A DNA stretch of 43,319 nucleotides from positions 1 to 43,319 of IMG/VR virus record IMGVR_UViG_3300004461_001679; one strand, 5' to 3'. The position numbers were made by a program, and so were the translations under genes. The stretch comes from a virus. Positions 1 to 7,253 of this stretch are shown in pieces. How positions within the stretch are numbered: the stretch's first letter is position 1; each line of letters starts with the position of its first letter. Under the pieces are notes generated by a model that had not been told where the DNA came from, made no database searches, and saw only the letters and a program-made list of their open reading frames with translations.

Positions 1-454
1 TTCTATCACCAGTTTTCTCGCCATAGTTTAATACTCTAACAAGACTGAACTTTAATTGCGGTCCAAATGGAGTTTGATTTGCCAATGCGTTGTGTACAGC
101 ATCTATATGATGTTTGTCTTTTAGATATTGTTTATCGATACCAACTTGATCTAATAATTTTTTAGGGACTTTTGTTGCTAGTGATCCTATTGTTATAACT
201 TTACGCAAAGGTGCATCATGTGTCCAACGTTCTTGTAATTTCAGTAGTAATGAGGATTGTGAAGCACCCACGTGTGCTATGTTTAAAAATACATCTCTGG
301 CTAACACTTCACTAACTGTGTTGTTGAGACTGTCTGTATTTGTAAAATCATATCCTGTGGTTCTACTAATACCTAAACACTGATATGTTTTTGAATAATG
401 TTCATATACATCTTTTCCCATGGGAGATGTGTGTCCTGTGATTGCTATTCTCAT
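1..454 (-). CDS. SDR-type NAD(P)-dependent dehydrogenase/epimerase, partial (C-terminus off the left edge)
   Basis: Translating the minus strand from the ATG at 454 gives 151 open codons that run off the left edge, so the C-terminus is missing. The N-terminus MRIAITGHTSPMG is a Rossmann beta-strand followed by a glycine-rich nucleotide-binding loop. Ser91 and Tyr110-x3-Lys114 (YLKDK) match the Ser and YxxxK catalytic residues of short-chain dehydrogenases/epimerases. By family it would oxidise, reduce or epimerise a small molecule such as a nucleotide sugar, in the cytoplasm. The start overlaps the stop of the gene before it as ATGA (454-451), so it is the last visible gene of the left-hand operon. 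The cofactor loop GHTSPMG is not the classical TGxxxGxG, so it may belong to an atypical or epimerase-like branch. The family call is fairly sure; the substrate is unknown. Confidence 0.75.
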   Translation of the reverse strand, partial: MRIAITGHTSPMGKDVYEHYSKTYQCLGISRTTGYDFTNTDSLNNTVSEVLARDVFLNIAHVGASQSSLLLKLQERWTHDAPLRKVITIGSLATKVPKKLLDQVGIDKQYLKDKHHIDAVHNALANQTPFGPQLKFSLVRVLNYGEKTGDR

Positions 455-1029
455 AATACTGTAAACCTCACAATCTGTATAAACCTGCTGTCTTCTTCAA
501 GACCTGTTCCGTATTCTTCCAGTTCAAACATGATCGGGTGTATTCCTCTGTAATAAAAATCTTTTTCAGCAAAAATTCTTCTACCGCCTTCTACTTTTTC
601 ATTAACCAATATTGCTTCGCCATTCAGTTTGAAATGAAACATTTCGTCAAGTATGCCAAATTTTTCATTAAAACTTTTGTAATCATCGTTGTTGGTTGTG
701 TTTAAGTTGTAACAAAATTGAAAGTTCCAAGTATCTTCTTGTTTGCGGTTCAATTTAATTTCAGCATTTAATTTAATACTTTCTTCGTTGGCCCAAGTCT
801 GTGTGTTGTCTAGTATTAATGTGTTGTTATCAAGTAGATCAATATCAACTGTGCGTTTGATAAAACCGTTCTCGGCAGTTTCTTTGCTTGATTGTATGTC
901 TTTAAAAATATTGTTGTTGTTCCAATACACATTCAATTCATCTTTTAAAAGACCTTCTGATACAAATTCATTTGCATCGTAACTGGATCTCAGCAATGGA
1001 AAGTAATCAAATACAAGTTTCTTTTTCAT
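451..1029 (-). CDS. Hypothetical protein, 192 aa
   Basis: I do not recognise this protein. The frame is open upstream to 1167, but the likely start is the ATG at 1029 (MKKKLVFDYF). It lies one base after the TAA of the preceding oxygenase gene (1033-1031), so the longer version would overlap that gene by 137 bases. The protein is charged, with alternating hydrophobic residues that suggest a beta-rich soluble fold; no signal peptide or membrane segment is seen. Its start is one base from the upstream stop and its end overlaps the downstream SDR gene as ATGA, so it is translated as part of the 3410-to-1 operon. Position among two oxygenases and a dehydrogenase hints at a role in the same modification pathway, possibly as substrate-binding or scaffold protein. 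That is guesswork from context. Confidence 0.7.
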   Translation of the reverse strand: MKKKLVFDYFPLLRSSYDANEFVSEGLLKDELNVYWNNNNIFKDIQSSKETAENGFIKRTVDIDLLDNNTLILDNTQTWANEESIKLNAEIKLNRKQEDTWNFQFCYNLNTTNNDDYKSFNEKFGILDEMFHFKLNGEAILVNEKVEGGRRIFAEKDFYYRGIHPIMFELEEYGTGLEEDSRFIQIVRFTVL

Positions 1030-1030
1030 T

Positions 1031-1585
1031 TTATCTTTTTGTTCCAAAGAAGTTGAAGATGTATTTGGGTCTTTGTCCGCAGTTAGAGCCGGCGTGCCAA
1101 GCATTTCTATCTGGCCATTTGTACACATCACCTGCTTTGGCATTGTAATACAAATCATCTTCCACAATTAATACATGTCCAGGGTGTGTATCTTCCATGT
1201 GTACATGAAATCTTTCTATGTTGTTTAATTTACATAGTTCTTCTTCATTGTCTTGTGTGTCCCAGTGCCAAGGAGCATGATTTCCTTGATGCACAACACT
1301 AACCCAACAACTTAAAACATCAACTCCAACGTAATCTGCAAATTTGTTTACAACACTTCTGTCAAAATTAGTTTCAGGTATACACATATCCCAACCAATT
1401 GTGCCATTTTCAGATGCAAGTTTATATCCTGCTTTGTTCCACGACTCGCTAATTTCTTTTATACCTGGAAGATCATCTTGTGTTGTGTGTCTTGGTCCTT
1501 GATATGCTGGTTTAGAATTTTTTATGGATTCAACAACTGCATTCCAGTCTATTACATCACTACAATTTCCTACGTATTGTTTCAT
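1031..1585 (-). CDS. 2OG-Fe(II) oxygenase-like protein, 184 aa (second of a tandem pair)
   Basis: The sequence carries the cupin metal triad expected of 2-oxoglutarate/Fe(II) dioxygenases: His107-x-Asp109 in APWHWDT and a distal His164 in AWHAGSN, with Arg172/Lys174 placed to bind 2-oxoglutarate. Such enzymes hydroxylate or desaturate amino acids, peptides, sugars or nucleobases. It is a clear paralogue of the next gene upstream (1582-2127): both begin with the pattern VGNCxDxxDWNA and share PGHVxIV and KWPD. The ATG at 1585 overlaps the stop of that gene as ATGA, so the two are translationally coupled. The Shine-Dalgarno is weak, which fits coupling. It closely resembles the small dioxygenases that are abundant in marine T4-like phages. 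The substrate is unknown. Confidence 0.75.
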   Translation of the reverse strand: MKQYVGNCSDVIDWNAVVESIKNSKPAYQGPRHTTQDDLPGIKEISESWNKAGYKLASENGTIGWDMCIPETNFDRSVVNKFADYVGVDVLSCWVSVVHQGNHAPWHWDTQDNEEELCKLNNIERFHVHMEDTHPGHVLIVEDDLYYNAKAGDVYKWPDRNAWHAGSNCGQRPKYIFNFFGTKR

Positions 1586-2127
1586 TCTGCGTATGCCAAG
1601 TAATTAAAATTAAATTTAGGCACAAGTCCACAATTAGTTCCGCCATGATATGATTTAAAGTCAGGCCACTTGTGAACATCTCCTTGTTTCTGATTGTACA
1701 ATGCTTCGTCGCCTACTATGAACACGTGTCCTGGTGCAGGTTCGTTAATCATTGCTGTGAATCTTACAGGATTGCCTTGCTCTGTGTATTTTTTCCAATC
1801 AACGTCCCAGTCCCAATGCCATGGAGCAGTTTTTCCTGGATATATTTTAGATATCCAACTCTTAATCATTCTGGGTGCACCAACAAACTCGCCAAACTTC
1901 TCAGCAACCTCCATTGAAAACTCATTGCCTGGATAATAATTGATCCATTCTATAGATTCTCTGTTGTAACTGCCTATAGTAGATAATGCATCATCAATCT
2001 CTTTTAATTCCGGTACATCTTTGACTGGAAGATATTTACAAGCAAGTTTACCTTCTTGATCCTGCACTTCTTTGATGATTGCGTTCCAGTCTAATATATC
2101 GTTACAGTTACCTACAAATTCAAGCAT
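1582..2127 (-). CDS. 2OG-Fe(II) oxygenase-like protein, 181 aa (first of a tandem pair)
   Basis: His104-x-Asp106 (APWHWDWD) and His161 (SYHGGTN) form the expected Fe(II)-binding triad on a jelly-roll core, and Lys171 is a candidate 2-oxoglutarate ligand. It shares its overall layout with the adjacent 1031-1585 product, so the pair arose by tandem duplication. The ATG at 2127 overlaps the stop of the kinase-like gene by 8 bases (ATGCTTGA) and has a good Shine-Dalgarno (AGGAGA) about 8 bases upstream, which fixes the start. Family knowledge points to hydroxylation of an unknown substrate with release of succinate and CO2, in the cytoplasm. The core triad is intact in both copies, so both are probably active, perhaps on different positions or substrates. 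Confidence 0.75.
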   Translation of the reverse strand: MLEFVGNCNDILDWNAIIKEVQDQEGKLACKYLPVKDVPELKEIDDALSTIGSYNRESIEWINYYPGNEFSMEVAEKFGEFVGAPRMIKSWISKIYPGKTAPWHWDWDVDWKKYTEQGNPVRFTAMINEPAPGHVFIVGDEALYNQKQGDVHKWPDFKSYHGGTNCGLVPKFNFNYLAYAE

Positions 2128-2740
2128 TTAAAAAATCTCCTGGCCACTCTGCATAATTGGTTTTAATTGTTTCTTTATACAGTTCATGAGTGTCTAATTG
2201 GTTGTTTAATATAAATTTATCAAATCTATCCGTTCTTATCAATGGTTTTAGATATTTTATATCAAGGTATCTATTATCATTGTCTGTGCAACCATATAAA
2301 TCCATACAGTGTGCTTCATTGTTATCATCAAAGTAAAAAGTATGAGGGTACATATTAATTTTATATATGTTTTGTTGCTCTAAATCTTGTTTTATTTGTT
2401 TAATTTTTTCTTTCCAATTAGGTATGCTGTCTATTTGGTTATTTTCAATCAAAACATTAAGATTTTTATTATACCATTTGAATTTAATTTCTCTTTTAGC
2501 ATAGTCAATGTCTAATAATTCTGGAATATATTTTGTGTCTTTCAATTTTGAAAGATACATCACTTCTTGATCAAACCAAAAGTTGTATAATTCTTCATTC
2601 ATAGATTCATTCTCAAAATAATCGTTTGGATTCCAATTCATACAGAACACAGTGTTGTCTTCGTTCACAAGCGGTTGGTAAAGCATATTTGCCACAGCCA
2701 GTCCTTGTTTATGTTTATAAAAATGTTTCCAATTATGCAT
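2120..2740 (-). CDS. Kinase-like (probably pseudokinase-like) protein, 206 aa
   Basis: The layout resembles a small protein-kinase-like or aminoglycoside-kinase-like fold. Glu59 in FDQEVMYL sits where an alpha-C glutamate would, followed by a strand and hinge-like segment (IKFKWYNKNLNVLI), a catalytic-loop-like stretch (MYPHTFYFDDNNEAHCM) and MDLYG (Asp147) where a DFG motif would fall. The usual HxD catalytic aspartate is not visible: the loop reads NMYPHTFYF. It may therefore be inactive, use another base, or not be a kinase. I place the start at the ATG at 2740, which overlaps the preceding oxygenase stop by 8 bases (ATGCATAA); a TTG at 2746 is possible but no Shine-Dalgarno supports either. 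It lies inside an oxygenase operon, so phosphorylating or binding the pathway substrate is a reasonable guess only. Confidence 0.45.
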   Translation of the reverse strand: MHNWKHFYKHKQGLAVANMLYQPLVNEDNTVFCMNWNPNDYFENESMNEELYNFWFDQEVMYLSKLKDTKYIPELLDIDYAKREIKFKWYNKNLNVLIENNQIDSIPNWKEKIKQIKQDLEQQNIYKINMYPHTFYFDDNNEAHCMDLYGCTDNDNRYLDIKYLKPLIRTDRFDKFILNNQLDTHELYKETIKTNYAEWPGDFLNA

Positions 2741-3410
2741 ATACAATATCTATTTTAAATCCACAAATTTGTTGCATCTTTAAAAGTTCATTTATTTTTG
2801 AACCATCACATAAAAATTTAATTGTGTGTTCATTAATTCTAGCAAATGAGTCTATTGATTGTTCTTTTGCTAATCTATTAAGCAGTATTGAAAAAGAACT
2901 GTCAAAAAGATATCTTAAATTGTACACTGGATCTTTTGATGTCATAACAACCTGTCTTGGATCTTTCATCATGTGATTACTTTGCAATCTCTTGCGTATT
3001 ACCAATTGATATCTGTTTTTGTATCCGTAATTAGATGCTGAATGAAGCACACCTGCATTCATCAAATACACTGTGTCGTCTGGTTTGGTAGCATACATCA
3101 TTTCATCTCCAATATCATGAAGGAAACTTTGTTCTGCATCTAGTGTGAGATGATATCTGTCATCTATATCAGCATGGGCAGAATAACTTTCTCCTGGTTT
3201 TAAAACAATAACTCTTGCCTCTCCGTGATCTGGTAGTTGTTTTAATAAATCTTCAATGGCAGTGTCTTTGTATTCTGATAATAACTCCCATGGATCATAA
3301 AAAAAATTTCCTGTGGGCTTATTTAAAACACTTTTACCTTCTGGTAAATGTTTTACCAAATCAAACAATATTTTGGAATCAGTTTTGGTTTCTAATTTTT
3401 GTAACATCAT
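2733..3410 (-). CDS. 2OG-Fe(II) oxygenase, 225 aa
   Basis: The double-stranded beta-helix dioxygenase signature is clear: KPGESYSAHADIDDRYHL gives His79-x-Asp81, GVLHSASN gives distal His123, and Arg133 ten residues later is the expected 2-oxoglutarate ligand. This resembles the aspartyl/prolyl-hydroxylase-like dioxygenases of phages. About 85 residues after the core have no recognisable domain. The open frame extends to 3479, but that would cross the divergent gene, so the start is one of two adjacent ATGs at 3410 and 3407 (MMLQKLETK). It is the first gene of the leftward operon and probably uses the minus-strand TATAAT at 3432-3427. It is not closely similar to the tandem oxygenases further on, so it likely has a different substrate. 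Confidence 0.8.
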   Translation of the reverse strand: MMLQKLETKTDSKILFDLVKHLPEGKSVLNKPTGNFFYDPWELLSEYKDTAIEDLLKQLPDHGEARVIVLKPGESYSAHADIDDRYHLTLDAEQSFLHDIGDEMMYATKPDDTVYLMNAGVLHSASNYGYKNRYQLVIRKRLQSNHMMKDPRQVVMTSKDPVYNLRYLFDSSFSILLNRLAKEQSIDSFARINEHTIKFLCDGSKINELLKMQQICGFKIDIVYA

Positions 3411-3426
3411 ATTGTACTTATCGTAA

Positions 3427-3434
3427 ATTATAAT
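3427..3434. promoter_or_regulatory. Shared palindromic -10 element between divergent operons
   Basis: The 61-base gap between the divergent starts (3410 minus, 3472 plus) contains the palindrome ATTATAAT. It reads as TATAAT on the plus strand (3429-3434) and on the minus strand (3432-3427). No strong -35 is seen on either strand: the plus strand has a poor match, and the minus strand has TTATCG at 3455-3450 with 17-base spacing. Expected transcription starts would be near 3441 (plus) and 3420 (minus), giving short leaders. Assignment as a sigma70-type promoter is inference from sequence. Confidence 0.45.
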
Positions 3435-3451
3435 GTGCGTACTTAATAGCG

Positions 3452-3458
3452 ATAAATA
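3452..3458 (+). promoter_or_regulatory. Possible T4-type late promoter box (ATAAATA)
   Basis: CGATAAATAAAG lies 13 bases before the ATG at 3472 and matches the ATAAATA core of T4-like late promoters seen at three other starts here (25512, 20629, 19135). The spacing is shorter than the 18-21 bases at those sites, and there is no Shine-Dalgarno between box and start, so it is the weakest of the four. If real, the plus-strand operon could be transcribed both early (TATAAT at 3429-3434) and late. Confidence 0.35.
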
Positions 3459-3471
3459 AAGATGTCCATAT

Positions 3472-4278
3472 ATGTCCAATTTAGAAAATATAAAATCTCT
3501 ATACCAATCTAGTGCCTATCGTGATATTCTTCACGATATAAATGGAGTAGTATTTCCTTTCAATCCTGAATGGAAAAATATTGGTATCAGTGTGAGTGGT
3601 GGAGCAGACAGTGCCTTGATGAGTGTGCTGTTGTGCAGTATCATATCTCAATTAAAATCAAATACCAATGTACACATTATTACTAACGTGAGATGTTGGA
3701 AGACCAGACCTTGGCAAAAACACAACAGTTTGAATGTGTTCAATTGGATTACTAATTCTTTTCCTAATATACAATTTAAAAGACACGAAAATTTTATTGC
3801 TCCTGATTTAGAATGGGGATCAGTAGGACCTAACATACAAGATGAGTATGGAAAATTAAAAAGCGGTAATCAAATAGAGTTAAGAGCACACGCAGAGTAT
3901 GTTGCTCATACAGAAAATTTAGATGCTTGGTACTGTGGTGTAACCAAGAATCCAGATAAAGAATTTGATGGTCGTCTATTGGCTCGAGACATCGAAGATG
4001 CTACATTAGATAGACTAATCAAAATACACATGGGCGGCTTGGCTTGTCACCCTTTCACACATGTTCAAAAAGATTGGATAGTTGCTCAATATAAAAAATT
4101 AGGCATAATGGACCTATTTGATCTTACAAGAAGTTGTGAAGGTGATAACCAGACATATCCTGAAGTCTTTGGAGACTTAGACTACAAGACATATGTCGAA
4201 GGGTCGCCTGTGCCAGTATGTGAAAAATGTTTTTGGTGTAAAGAAAGAGAATGGGGAGTAAGCAAATGTCAAGACTGA
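3472..4278 (+). CDS. QueC-like PP-loop ATP pyrophosphatase, 268 aa
   Basis: The N-terminal SGGADS (residues 42-47) is the PP-loop of N-type ATP pyrophosphatases. The C-terminus has Cys222 (LTRSCEGD) then Cys250-x2-Cys253-x2-Cys256 followed by KERE. This matches the zinc site and following residues of QueC (LTWSC..., CGxCxxCxER), the enzyme that turns 7-carboxy-7-deazaguanine into preQ0 using ATP and ammonia. The insertion between Cys222 and Cys250 is longer than in typical QueC. No queD, queE or folE is seen nearby, so it may convert a carboxylate of another substrate to an amide or nitrile. It is the first gene of the rightward operon; the ATG at 3472 has no clear Shine-Dalgarno. The next gene starts inside it (4266), a 13-base overlap. 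Fold and zinc motif are confident; the exact reaction is not. Confidence 0.7.
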   Translation: MSNLENIKSLYQSSAYRDILHDINGVVFPFNPEWKNIGISVSGGADSALMSVLLCSIISQLKSNTNVHIITNVRCWKTRPWQKHNSLNVFNWITNSFPNIQFKRHENFIAPDLEWGSVGPNIQDEYGKLKSGNQIELRAHAEYVAHTENLDAWYCGVTKNPDKEFDGRLLARDIEDATLDRLIKIHMGGLACHPFTHVQKDWIVAQYKKLGIMDLFDLTRSCEGDNQTYPEVFGDLDYKTYVEGSPVPVCEKCFWCKEREWGVSKCQD

Positions 4279-4889
4279 TAACGTTTGGTTGTTCTTATGC
4301 TTATGGTACAGGATTACCTGACTGTAACAATTGGATGTTTGATAAACTGCACAATTTAAAACCTAGCAAATTGGGTTGGTCAAGTTTGTTGGCAGACAAA
4401 ATGAAAGTTGAATGTGTTAACGAATCTTTTCCAGGTTCAAGCAACACAGAAATATTGTACAATGTATTAAAATTTGATTATAAGTCAGATGATACTGTGG
4501 TTATCATGTGGACACATTTTGTTAGGGATATGTTGTTTAATTTCCCTCACAAGTTTCCTTTCTTTAGAGATAGATTAGGTCCTTGGGCAAAAACACATCA
4601 AGAACGCAAATGGGCAGAGTATTTGAGTGAAAAAGATTATGCAATGAAAAGTTGGTTCAATATACAACATGCAGACTTACATCTACAAAAACAAGGAGTG
4701 GATTATATTCATTATCCTGCAACACCTGAAGAATTAAACAAAAACAAATTAGATTTTATTCAAGTAGAAAACTATCATAGCGATGGTATTGTGTACTTGG
4801 ACACAGCAACAGATGACATGCACCCGGGTATAAAAAGTAATCAACTGTTGTGTGATTCAATATATAGGAGATTAAATGACAGACCATAA
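4266..4889 (+). CDS. SGNH/GDSL-type hydrolase, 207 aa
   Basis: LITFGCSYAYG near the N-terminus is a GDS-like block I with nucleophile candidate Ser10. NESFPGSSN supplies the glycine/asparagine oxyanion-hole block, and DDMHPG near the C-terminus provides the DxxH pair (Asp183, His186). Enzymes of this fold cleave or transfer acyl esters on sugars, lipids or peptides, and stand-alone phage members are often linked to glycan decoration. There is no signal peptide, so it should act in the cytoplasm. The ATG at 4266 is preferred over 4251 because GGGGAG lies just before it at the right spacing. It overlaps the QueC-like gene by 13 bases and the next radical SAM gene by 14, so it is part of one operon. 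Confidence 0.75.
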   Translation: MSRLITFGCSYAYGTGLPDCNNWMFDKLHNLKPSKLGWSSLLADKMKVECVNESFPGSSNTEILYNVLKFDYKSDDTVVIMWTHFVRDMLFNFPHKFPFFRDRLGPWAKTHQERKWAEYLSEKDYAMKSWFNIQHADLHLQKQGVDYIHYPATPEELNKNKLDFIQVENYHSDGIVYLDTATDDMHPGIKSNQLLCDSIYRRLNDRP

Positions 4890-6294
4890 CGAATATTGGC
4901 AGAATCCTAAAGATACCCAGTTGGGTAAATGGCAAAAAGAACTTGAATCTGTATCAGGCAGTTCTACATTTTGTATTCTACCATGGATACACTTTGCTAC
5001 CAGACCCAATGGAGATATGAGATTGTGTTGTTCAGCAAATGCCAGCGGCGCTGGTTCCGACCACGAAGTTGGTCTTGTAAAAATGGAAGATGGCAAACCT
5101 GCAAACTTTGGCAAACATACTCCTATGGAGGCATGGAACAACGACTACATGAAGTCTGTGCGTACAACTATGATGAAAGGTAACGTACCTAATAGTTGTC
5201 GTAAATGTTTTCAAGAAGAAAAGGTGGGTGTAGTTTCAAAACGTATATGGGAAACAGGCACATGGTACAAAGATGGTGTAGACATTCCTGAACTGTTAAA
5301 ACAAACCAAAGAAGATGGCACAGTGCCAGAACAATTAATGTATTTGGATCTAAGATTAGGACACACTTGTAATATAAAATGTGTGATGTGTTCGCCACAT
5401 GACAGTTCTAAATGGGTTAAAGATTGGCAACAGTTAATGCCTCAATTGAAAGATAAAAATGTAAAAGATCAATTACAATGGAATAAAAAAGAATTCAACA
5501 ACAAGTGGCATGAAAAAGATACATTTTGGCAAGAGATGTATGCACAGATTCCTAACTTGAAACAGGTGTACTTTGCAGGAGGGGAACCTCTGATGATCAA
5601 GGAACACAAAATGTTTATAGAAGAAATTATTAGACAAGGCTATCAAGATAAGATATTGTTGCGTTACAACTCAAACGGATTGTTAGTGGATGAAGACTTA
5701 ATTCAGTTGTGGAGTAAATTTAGAAAAGTTAAATTTGCTGTCAGCATGGACGCAATGGGTAAACGTGACGAGTACATACGTTATCCTACAGATTTTAAAA
5801 CAGTAGAAAAAACTTTACACATGCTGGACAATACACCAGACAATATACAAACCAGTTTGGCAACAGCAATACAAATTTTTAACATAAAACACTTACCAGA
5901 CTTCATGAAGTGGAAAGTGGAAAGTGGATTTAAAAAATTAAATGCAGGCACAGTGCCTGGAGATGTACAGATGGGCGGTGGCTTGGTTAATATGCACTTG
6001 TTGTATATTCCTACTTTCTTAAGTATTCAAATATTACCCAAAGAAGATAAGCAAGAAGTTGAAGAAAAATTTATGGACTTTAAAGATTGGTTATGGAAAA
6101 ATTATAGACAGGATGACGACTATTGGAAACATAATCCATATGGATGGCGTCGTTGGGAGGCTGTACTTAAACATATGAATCAAAATGATCACAGTCATTT
6201 ACTTCCAGGCTTTAAAGAATATGTAAACAAACTAGATGCAATACGTGGTTTAGAAGCCGCAACAGTATTTCCGGAGTTAAAACATTTATTATGA
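4876..6294 (+). CDS. Radical SAM enzyme with N-terminal twitch-like domain, 472 aa
   Basis: The N-terminal domain has Cys33, paired Cys51-Cys52 and Cys108-x2-Cys111, the pattern of a half-SPASM (twitch) auxiliary iron-sulfur site placed before the core. The radical SAM core follows, with Cys165-x3-Cys169-x2-Cys172 (CNIKCVMC) holding the 4Fe-4S cluster that cleaves SAM, and GGEP at 235-238. This architecture is the family named 'twitch domain-containing radical SAM protein'. Its reaction is not established; relatives with auxiliary clusters usually modify peptides or carbohydrates. The ATG at 4876 has a textbook AGGAG at 4866-4870 and overlaps the previous stop by 14 bases. It is paralogous to the 8132-9406 gene: motifs FCxxP(W/F), CC, CxxCF and FAGGEPLM align. 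The last ~130 residues are extra and unassigned. Confidence 0.85.
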   Translation: MTDHNEYWQNPKDTQLGKWQKELESVSGSSTFCILPWIHFATRPNGDMRLCCSANASGAGSDHEVGLVKMEDGKPANFGKHTPMEAWNNDYMKSVRTTMMKGNVPNSCRKCFQEEKVGVVSKRIWETGTWYKDGVDIPELLKQTKEDGTVPEQLMYLDLRLGHTCNIKCVMCSPHDSSKWVKDWQQLMPQLKDKNVKDQLQWNKKEFNNKWHEKDTFWQEMYAQIPNLKQVYFAGGEPLMIKEHKMFIEEIIRQGYQDKILLRYNSNGLLVDEDLIQLWSKFRKVKFAVSMDAMGKRDEYIRYPTDFKTVEKTLHMLDNTPDNIQTSLATAIQIFNIKHLPDFMKWKVESGFKKLNAGTVPGDVQMGGGLVNMHLLYIPTFLSIQILPKEDKQEVEEKFMDFKDWLWKNYRQDDDYWKHNPYGWRRWEAVLKHMNQNDHSHLLPGFKEYVNKLDAIRGLEAATVFPELKHLL

Positions 6295-7253
6295 ACGTAG
6301 TACAAGTATGGAATCCTCAACCTAAAGAAGTGTTGCGTATCGAATTTATGATAGGTAATACTTGTAATTTCTCTTGTTGGTATTGTTTCGAAGGTTCACA
6401 TGAAGGTACTCACAGATGGACCGACGACATGGATCAATTGGTGTTGAACTTTAAACATCTATTTGAAAAATACAAAGCAATTGGCAAAACAAAACTTGAA
6501 TTACACATTGTGGGAGGAGAACCTACATTGTGGCCTAGACTGGGAGAATTTGTTACAGAAATTAGAAAAACAATACCTTCATACATCACAATCAGTTCCA
6601 ATGGAAGCAGAACTGTGAGATGGTGGCGTAAGTACGGAGAAGTGTTTGATAAAATTTTATTAAGTGCTCATTGGAAACAGATTGATGTGCCTCACTTTAT
6701 TGAAGTGGCAGACACACTGCACGAACTGGATAGAAGTCCTAACGCAATGGTTTTAATGGATCCTACACAATGGGACGTGTGTTTAGGTTTGATCAATAAA
6801 TTTAAACAAAGTAAGTATGATTGGTTTATAAGTGCTATGGAAGTTATGCACAAAACAATCAATTACACAGAAGAACAAAAAGCATTTGTTGCCAAACCTA
6901 CAAAAAGAAGACCTAGTCTATGGTATCTATGGACACACAGAAAACATTTGAAAAGCGAACCCACTGTTAAATTTGAAGATGGATCTTCAAAAAAAGTTAA
7001 TCGTAACTGGTTGGTGTTAAACAAACAAAATGATTTCCGAGGCTGGATGTGTAATATAGGAGTGGACAGTATGATGATAGACCCTGCTGGTCTAATCACA
7101 AGTGCTTGTAGAACTACATTATTTGAAAATTATAATATATATGATCCAGACTTTGTGACAAAATTCAATCCCGACATTAAACCAAAAATATGCGACAAAC
7201 GTAACACTTGTATGTGTCAGCCTGAAAGTTTGTTGGATAAAGTTAAACTTTAG
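6291..7253 (+). CDS. Radical SAM enzyme with C-terminal auxiliary Cys cluster, 320 aa
   Basis: Cys25-x3-Cys29-x2-Cys32 (CNFSCWYC) and GGEP at 75-78 define the SAM-cleaving core. A C-terminal set, Cys254 (GWMCNIG), Cys273, Cys301, Cys307 and Cys309 (CDKRNTCMC), looks like a SPASM/twitch auxiliary 4Fe-4S site. The start overlaps the upstream stop as ATGA, so it is translationally coupled to the twitch enzyme and the two may act as partners. It ends the rightward operon, and its last 11 bases overlap the end of the opposing 7243-8139 gene. Core Cys positions are identical to those of that opposing gene (25/29/32) and the GWxCN(A/I)G motif is shared, so the two are paralogues in mirror arrangement. 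The substrate is unknown. Confidence 0.85.
   Translation: MNVVQVWNPQPKEVLRIEFMIGNTCNFSCWYCFEGSHEGTHRWTDDMDQLVLNFKHLFEKYKAIGKTKLELHIVGGEPTLWPRLGEFVTEIRKTIPSYITISSNGSRTVRWWRKYGEVFDKILLSAHWKQIDVPHFIEVADTLHELDRSPNAMVLMDPTQWDVCLGLINKFKQSKYDWFISAMEVMHKTINYTEEQKAFVAKPTKRRPSLWYLWTHRKHLKSEPTVKFEDGSSKKVNRNWLVLNKQNDFRGWMCNIGVDSMMIDPAGLITSACRTTLFENYNIYDPDFVTKFNPDIKPKICDKRNTCMCQPESLLDKVKL

Noticed and set aside
1030-1167. Extended N-terminus of the 451-1029 gene to 1167
   Set aside because: It would overlap the oxygenase gene by 137 bases; the ATG at 1029 lies one base after that gene's stop and is far more likely.
2626-2976. Plus-strand 116-codon frame over the kinase-like and oxygenase genes
   Set aside because: It is antisense to two genes with clear motifs and overlapping junctions, and has no supporting signal.
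3412-3434. TTGTAC at 3412-3417 as the -35 for the plus-strand TATAAT at 3429
   Set aside because: The spacer would be 11 bases, too short for a sigma70 promoter.
7243-7253. A transcription terminator between the convergent operons
   Set aside because: The two genes overlap by 11 bases and I see no GC-rich hairpin with a T-run there; termination may be elsewhere or absent.
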